A DNA stretch of 10,129 nucleotides from Acanthamoeba sp. SK_2022b (taxonomy: Eukaryota; Discosea; Longamoebia; Acanthamoebidae). Under the pieces are notes generated by a model that ran no database searches, was not told where the DNA came from, and was given only the letters and a program-made list of their open reading frames with translations. The position numbers and the translations under genes are program-made. Shown here piece after piece: positions 7,303 to 10,129 of the stretch (positions are counted from its first letter, which is position 1; each line of letters begins with the position of its first letter). The DNA is taken from NCBI GenBank assembly GCA_027943245.1, contig JANDJZ010001489.1, positions 1-10,129 of the forward strand, in the 5' to 3' direction.

Positions 7303-9208
7303 ATGATTAAACTTGGCTGCAGCGCGCAGCGTCATCGGGTTGTGCGTGTGTTGCCTTGGCGCCACTTGCATTGGGGCAGGAGAAGGGCAACGACGGAGGC
7401 CGATAGATTGGCGGCGGAGAGACCCAGGAAGTCGACGACCACACCGCCGGTGCGATTACTCCAACCGGAGGAGGACTGGGAAAACCACACACCCGAGATC
7501 GAGATTCGAAATGGTATGATTCGCCTGATTTTTATACAAATCAAAACATTAAAAAATAATTGTAAATAATTGAATTAATTCAAACCAAGTGTCATCTGCA
7601 CACCACAGGGCTGCGGTGGGTGCGGCCATACGAGGCGACGATGCTGGCCCACATCAAGGCCGACTGGGGCGGGCGGCCGCTACTCGAGGTGCTCAGCACC
7701 AGCTTTGACCGGTTCCCGCCCGAGTACTGGGTACACCCATCGCTTACTCTCCACTCACACCTCTACACAAACCGTTCGCCACTTCGCCATGTCCATGTGT
7801 TGTTCTCTCTGCCTCACGCGCGCCCTCGTCTCGTAGCGAGAAGCCGTGCAGGCTGGCCGCATCAAGTTGAACGGCCAACGGGTCGACCCGAGCGCGATCG
7901 TGCCTGTACTCCCCCCCCCCACTCTCCTCCTCTACTCACGCCGAGCAGGAGTTGAGCGAGAGAGGGGGGAGGGGGAGGGGGGCAGGTCGCGGGCCACGTC
8001 TCCCATCGCCTGCACATGCACGAGAGCCCCATCTCGGCCGACCCCGTAGAGATCCTCCACTCCTCCGACGACCTTGTCGTCGTCAACAAACCCGCCGGCG
8101 TCCCCGTAACCCCCCCCCCCAAACACCACCGAGCCACGCGCGCGCGCGCTGTCGTGTGTGTGCGCGTTGCATGCGGCTTACTCGGGGGGGGGGGGCGTAG
8201 ATGCATCCGGTGGCGATGTACCGACACAACACGCTCGAGTGGATACTGGCCCGCGAGCATCGAATACGACCCGTGTTCAGTACGCGACTGTCGCGCGCGC
8301 GCGCGTGCGCGTGTATCATGGCCAACACGTTGTGTGTGCGCGCGTGGGGGGGGGCTGGCTGTTGTGCCTGCAGTGGTGTCGCGGTTGGACATGCCGACCT
8401 CGGGCCTGGTGGTGATCCCGCGCACGCCGGAGATGGCCCGCACGCTGCGCCACCAGCTGACCGCCCACCGCGTCGCCAAGAAATACTACGCGCGGGTCAT
8501 CGGCCGCTTCCCCACGCACGCGCTCTGCCTCTCCCCCTCCTCCCTCCCCCTCTCGTCTGAGTCTCATCTCGCCCACACGCGCTCGCAGTGATGCTCAGGA
8601 GTGCGCGGTGCCGCTCGCGTACGAGGGCAAGCGACGAATGGCGCAAGCTGCGGTACGCGGGGGGGGGAGCGCTCACGCCGCCGTGCTGCGCGCGTGCGTG
8701 TCTCACGGGTCGCGCGCACGCAGGCGCCGGGAGAGGGCAAGTCGGCGCTGACAAAGTTCGTCGGCCTGTCGTACGACGGCGCCACCGACACATCGCTCGT
8801 GCTGTGCGAGCCCATGACAGGTTTCCCCCCCCCCCACTCCCCTCTCTCCCAATCTCTGCTCCTCGGGGGGAGGGAGGTGGCTCACGCACGCCAGCGACCG
8901 CGCGCGCACACACAGGACGGTCGCACCAGATACGAGCGCACCTGCGCCACTTGGGGCACCCGATCGCCAACGACCTGCTCTACGGCGGCTCGCCTGCGCT
9001 CGCCCAGCAGGCCTCCTGCTCTCTGGCCGACGGCGACGGCGATGCCGACGGACCGCCACCGGAGCCACCGGCGGTGGAATGGTGCTACGACTGCCGGCAG
9101 GGCGGCGCGCGGGCGCGCCAGGTACCGCGCGTGTGGCTCCACGCCGTGGCCTACACCGGACCGGACTGGCACTTTGAGTGCCCGCCACCCCCGTGGGCCT
9201 CCCCATAA
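7303..9208 (+). CDS. RluA-family RNA pseudouridine synthase, RPUSD2/Pus9-like
   Basis: It isomerises uridine to pseudouridine in RNA; close relatives act on tRNA position 32 or on mRNA. Nine exons: 7303-7513, 7609-7730, 7837-7905, 7986-8105, 8201-8279, 8374-8515, 8589-8652, 8724-8820 and 8916-9208. Phases agree throughout, giving 398 residues. Family landmarks in order: GLRWVRPYEATMLAHIKADW; an S4-like segment REAVQAGRIKLNGQRVDPSA; HRLHMHESPISADPVEILHS; DDLVVVNKPAGVP; MYRHNTLEWILAREH; the catalytic loop VSRLDMPTSGLVVIPRT with Asp about 206; VAKKYYARVIGRFPT; GRSHQIRAHLRHLGHPIAND; and the RPUSD2-type tail CYDCRQGG, VWLHAVAYTGPDWHFECPPP. The catalytic Asp, Arg and Leu are intact, but the usual His before RLD is Ser. 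The first 45 residues are basic and almost free of acids, which suggests a mitochondrial presequence. Intron 8516-8588 has a GC donor; several introns hold C-runs and G-runs. Family is very secure; the RPUSD2/Pus9 subgroup rests mainly on the tail. Confidence 0.92.
7964..7986 (+). other. G-quadruplex-capable tract at a 3' splice site
   Basis: G6-A-G5-A-G6-CA-GG ends exactly at the acceptor of intron 7906-7985. It would form a G-quadruplex in the transcript by the usual run-length rule. The same intron has a C10 run (7911-7920) next to its donor, so pairing of the two is an alternative fold. Confidence 0.7.
8106..8200 (+). repeat. Intron with C11 at the donor and G12 at the acceptor
   Basis: In this 95-bp intron a C11 run (8110-8120) begins four bases after the GT, and a G12 run (8184-8195) ends five bases before the exon. 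The runs are complementary. Between them lies an alternating CG tract and a GT tract, both self-complementary or Z-prone. It is the clearest case of the paired-run intron type in this window. Confidence 0.85.
8516..8588 (+). other. Probable GC-AG intron in the pseudouridine synthase gene
   Basis: No GT lies at the place where the family alignment requires the exon to end. CCCAC|GCACGC joined to CTCGCAG|TGAT restores FPT-DAQEC in frame (AC+T). The intron is pyrimidine-rich throughout. GC-AG introns are a known minor U2 class. Confidence 0.7.
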
Positions 9209-9222
9209 TAGACTAGACGATT

Positions 9223-9278
9223 CGTTGTTGTAGTTGTAGTTGTTGTTGTAGTCGTTGTTGGTGGTGGTGGTGGTGGTG
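9223..9278 (+). repeat. Degenerate GTT/GTA then GTG triplet repeat in a convergent spacer
   Basis: An imperfect TTG/TAG run turns into a GGT run. It lies in the 228-bp spacer between the stop codons of the pseudouridine synthase and MOB genes, so probably in the 3' UTR of the first. It is G/U-rich in that transcript. Confidence 0.8.
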
Positions 9279-9336
9279 TAGCCAGCGCGACGCCACATAT
9301 ACACACACGTAGGCGTGTACAGCTCGGCTGGTCAAA

Positions 9337-9342
9337 AATAAA
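9337..9342 (+). terminator. Poly(A) signal of the pseudouridine synthase gene
   Basis: AATAAA 129 bp after the stop codon, followed at once by a T/G-rich stretch (TAGTTGTTGTGTTGGGG), as in a normal downstream element. No matching signal is visible for the opposing MOB gene. Confidence 0.55.
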
Positions 9343-9436
9343 TAGTTGTTGTGTTGGGGTGGGCTGATAGGCCACTCCCCCTCCCTCGCTCCCTCTCTCT
9401 CTCTCTCTCGCCTCGGTCTCTGTGTCCCCGTGGCGT

Positions 9437-10014
9437 TCACCACACGAGCTTCTGGATGAGGACGTGCATGGGCAGGAGCTCTCGATCGTCGACCAGGCCG
9501 TGCTCCCTCACAAAGCGCACGAAGGCCATGAACGACGCCTGCCCCCCCCCCCCCAAGACGCACACCACGAGCAAGATTGACGGACACAACGACGACCGGA
9601 GAGACAGAGAGAGAGAGAGAGAGCGAGCAGCTTCAGCACAAGCGCCCGAGATCGTTGGCAGCCAAGCGTTGGTAGGGAGGGGAGAGGGGGGGGGTCACCT
9701 GCAGGAGCTTCATCTCGCCGATGTCGTCGAAGAAGGCGAGGTGGTGGTGGTAGATGTGCGCGTAGACCCGGAACAACCGTCGCAGCGAATCCCGAATCCT
9801 GGGCAGGCCCGACGCTGTACGCCACGACACACGCATCGTGAGGGGAGGGAGAGAGGGAGGGAGAAAGGGATAGCGAGGGGGAGAGAGAGGGGGGGTACAG
9901 GCCGGATGGGTGAAGATCTGCTCGGTCGTCTGGAAGAGCAGGGCGATGTATTGCGGGGCCGGCAACGCGGTGGCCTGCTTGTATCGTCCCTCGTCCTTCC
10001 ACAGATACTCGAAC
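9437..10014 (-). CDS. MOB-family kinase co-activator, C-terminal part, partial at the right edge
   Basis: MOB proteins bind and activate NDR/LATS kinases in cell-division and morphogenesis pathways. Three minus-strand exons are visible: 10014-9899, 9814-9699 and 9538-9437 (TGA at 9439-9437), with GT-AG introns and matching phases. About 111 residues remain. Landmarks: FEYLWKDEGRYKQATALPAP QYIALLFQTTEQIF (compare RYEYHW..CSAPKYIDYL), then LRRLFRVYAHIYHHHLAFFD, the most conserved MOB helix, and FMAFVRFVREHGLVDDRELL as in the last MOB helices. The segment before the RLFRVYAHIY helix is several residues shorter than in MOB1 (THPASSGLPR replaces the FPSKIGVPFP-type loop), so this is a divergent member. 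The N-terminal half with the Cys/His zinc site is outside the window; intron sequence from 10015 runs to the right edge. Poly-G lies directly before the last acceptor on the coding strand. Confidence 0.88.
9539..9698 (-). repeat. MOB intron with C9 at the donor and G13 at the acceptor
   Basis: Read on the coding strand, C9 (plus-strand G at 9686-9694) starts four bases after the splice site, and G13 (plus-strand C at 9542-9554) abuts the CAG acceptor. A (CT)n tract (plus AG at 9606-9623) lies between. It has the same design as introns in the neighbouring pseudouridine synthase gene. Confidence 0.85.
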
Positions 10015-10036
10015 CTGGACGTACGTGGGCGCACGT

Positions 10037-10052
10037 ACACGTCGCGACGTGT
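10037..10052. other. 16-bp perfect palindrome
   Basis: ACACGTCGCGACGTGT is its own reverse complement with no spacer. It lies in the MOB intron, 22 bp from the acceptor. Its function is unknown. Confidence 0.6.
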
Positions 10053-10066
10053 GCGTGATTTAATGT

Positions 10067-10071
<5 letters not shown>

Positions 10072-10127
<56 letters not shown>
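10072..10127. repeat. (GT)n microsatellite, about 28 units
   Basis: An uninterrupted GT tract reaching the right end of the window. On the coding strand it is (AC)n in a MOB intron whose acceptor is at 10015. It probably continues or ends just at the edge. Confidence 0.95.

Positions 10128-10129
<2 letters not shown>

Noticed and set aside
9223..9278. TTG/TAG/GGT run considered as telomere-like repeat
   Set aside because: The unit is irregular, is not TTAGGG, and lies between two convergent genes in mid-sequence.
8703..9304. Minus-strand frames over the last pseudouridine synthase exons
   Set aside because: Arg/Pro-rich shadows; the plus-strand exon carries the conserved RluA motif and tail.
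1..10129. Search for CRISPR array, tRNA or rRNA, transposase, or viral genes
   Set aside because: None found: the only repeats are microsatellites, triplet runs and homopolymers, and all solid coding exons belong to the six cellular genes listed.

Overview
The window looks like nuclear DNA of a GC-rich, intron-rich amoebozoan, most probably Acanthamoeba or a close relative. The reasons are six tightly packed protein genes, many short introns (about 55-270 bp, nearly all GT-AG), long CA/GT and GA/CT microsatellites inside introns, spacers of 41-311 bp, and proteins that match general eukaryotic families (coatomer, kinetochore, RluA-type pseudouridine synthase, MOB). The species name is inferred, not proven. 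I see no RNA gene, CRISPR array, transposon or viral gene.

Layout: (1) 1-1924, minus: 5' part of the beta-COP gene of the COPI vesicle coat, seven exons, running off the left edge. (2) 1925-2235: divergent promoter region with a perfect E2F-type site, TTTGGCGCGAAA, 51 bp upstream of the next ATG. (3) 2236-4574, plus: a seven-exon gene whose N-terminal coiled coil resembles SKA3 of the kinetochore SKA complex. It then has a long Ser/Thr-Pro-rich linker and a C-terminal domain like the SKA winged-helix microtubule-binding domain. (4) 4724-6389, minus: an unrecognised protein with a presequence-like N-terminus, one membrane span and a helical C-terminal half, in three exons. (5) 6390-6551: AT-rich divergent promoter region. 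(6) 6552-7261, plus: an unrecognised small single-span membrane protein with an acidic tail. (7) 7303-9208, plus: a nine-exon RluA-family pseudouridine synthase most like RPUSD2/Pus9, starting only 41 bp after the previous stop codon. (8) 9437-10014, minus: the last three exons of a MOB-family gene that runs off the right edge.

The genes do not form a pathway. They are housekeeping and cell-cycle genes packed head-to-head and tail-to-tail. The SKA-like protein (spindle attachment, with an E2F-type site upstream) and the MOB protein (NDR/LATS kinase co-activator family) could both act in cell division, but nothing here links them directly.

The least ordinary features are the SKA-like gene with its E2F site, and a recurrent intron design in the pseudouridine synthase and MOB genes: a C-run just after the 5' splice site and a G-run before the 3' splice site. 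These runs could pair and fold the intron into a hairpin, and at several acceptors a G-run stands where a polypyrimidine tract would be expected. Exon boundaries were set by hand from splice motifs, reading-frame phase and family resemblance, and the uncertain ones are named.
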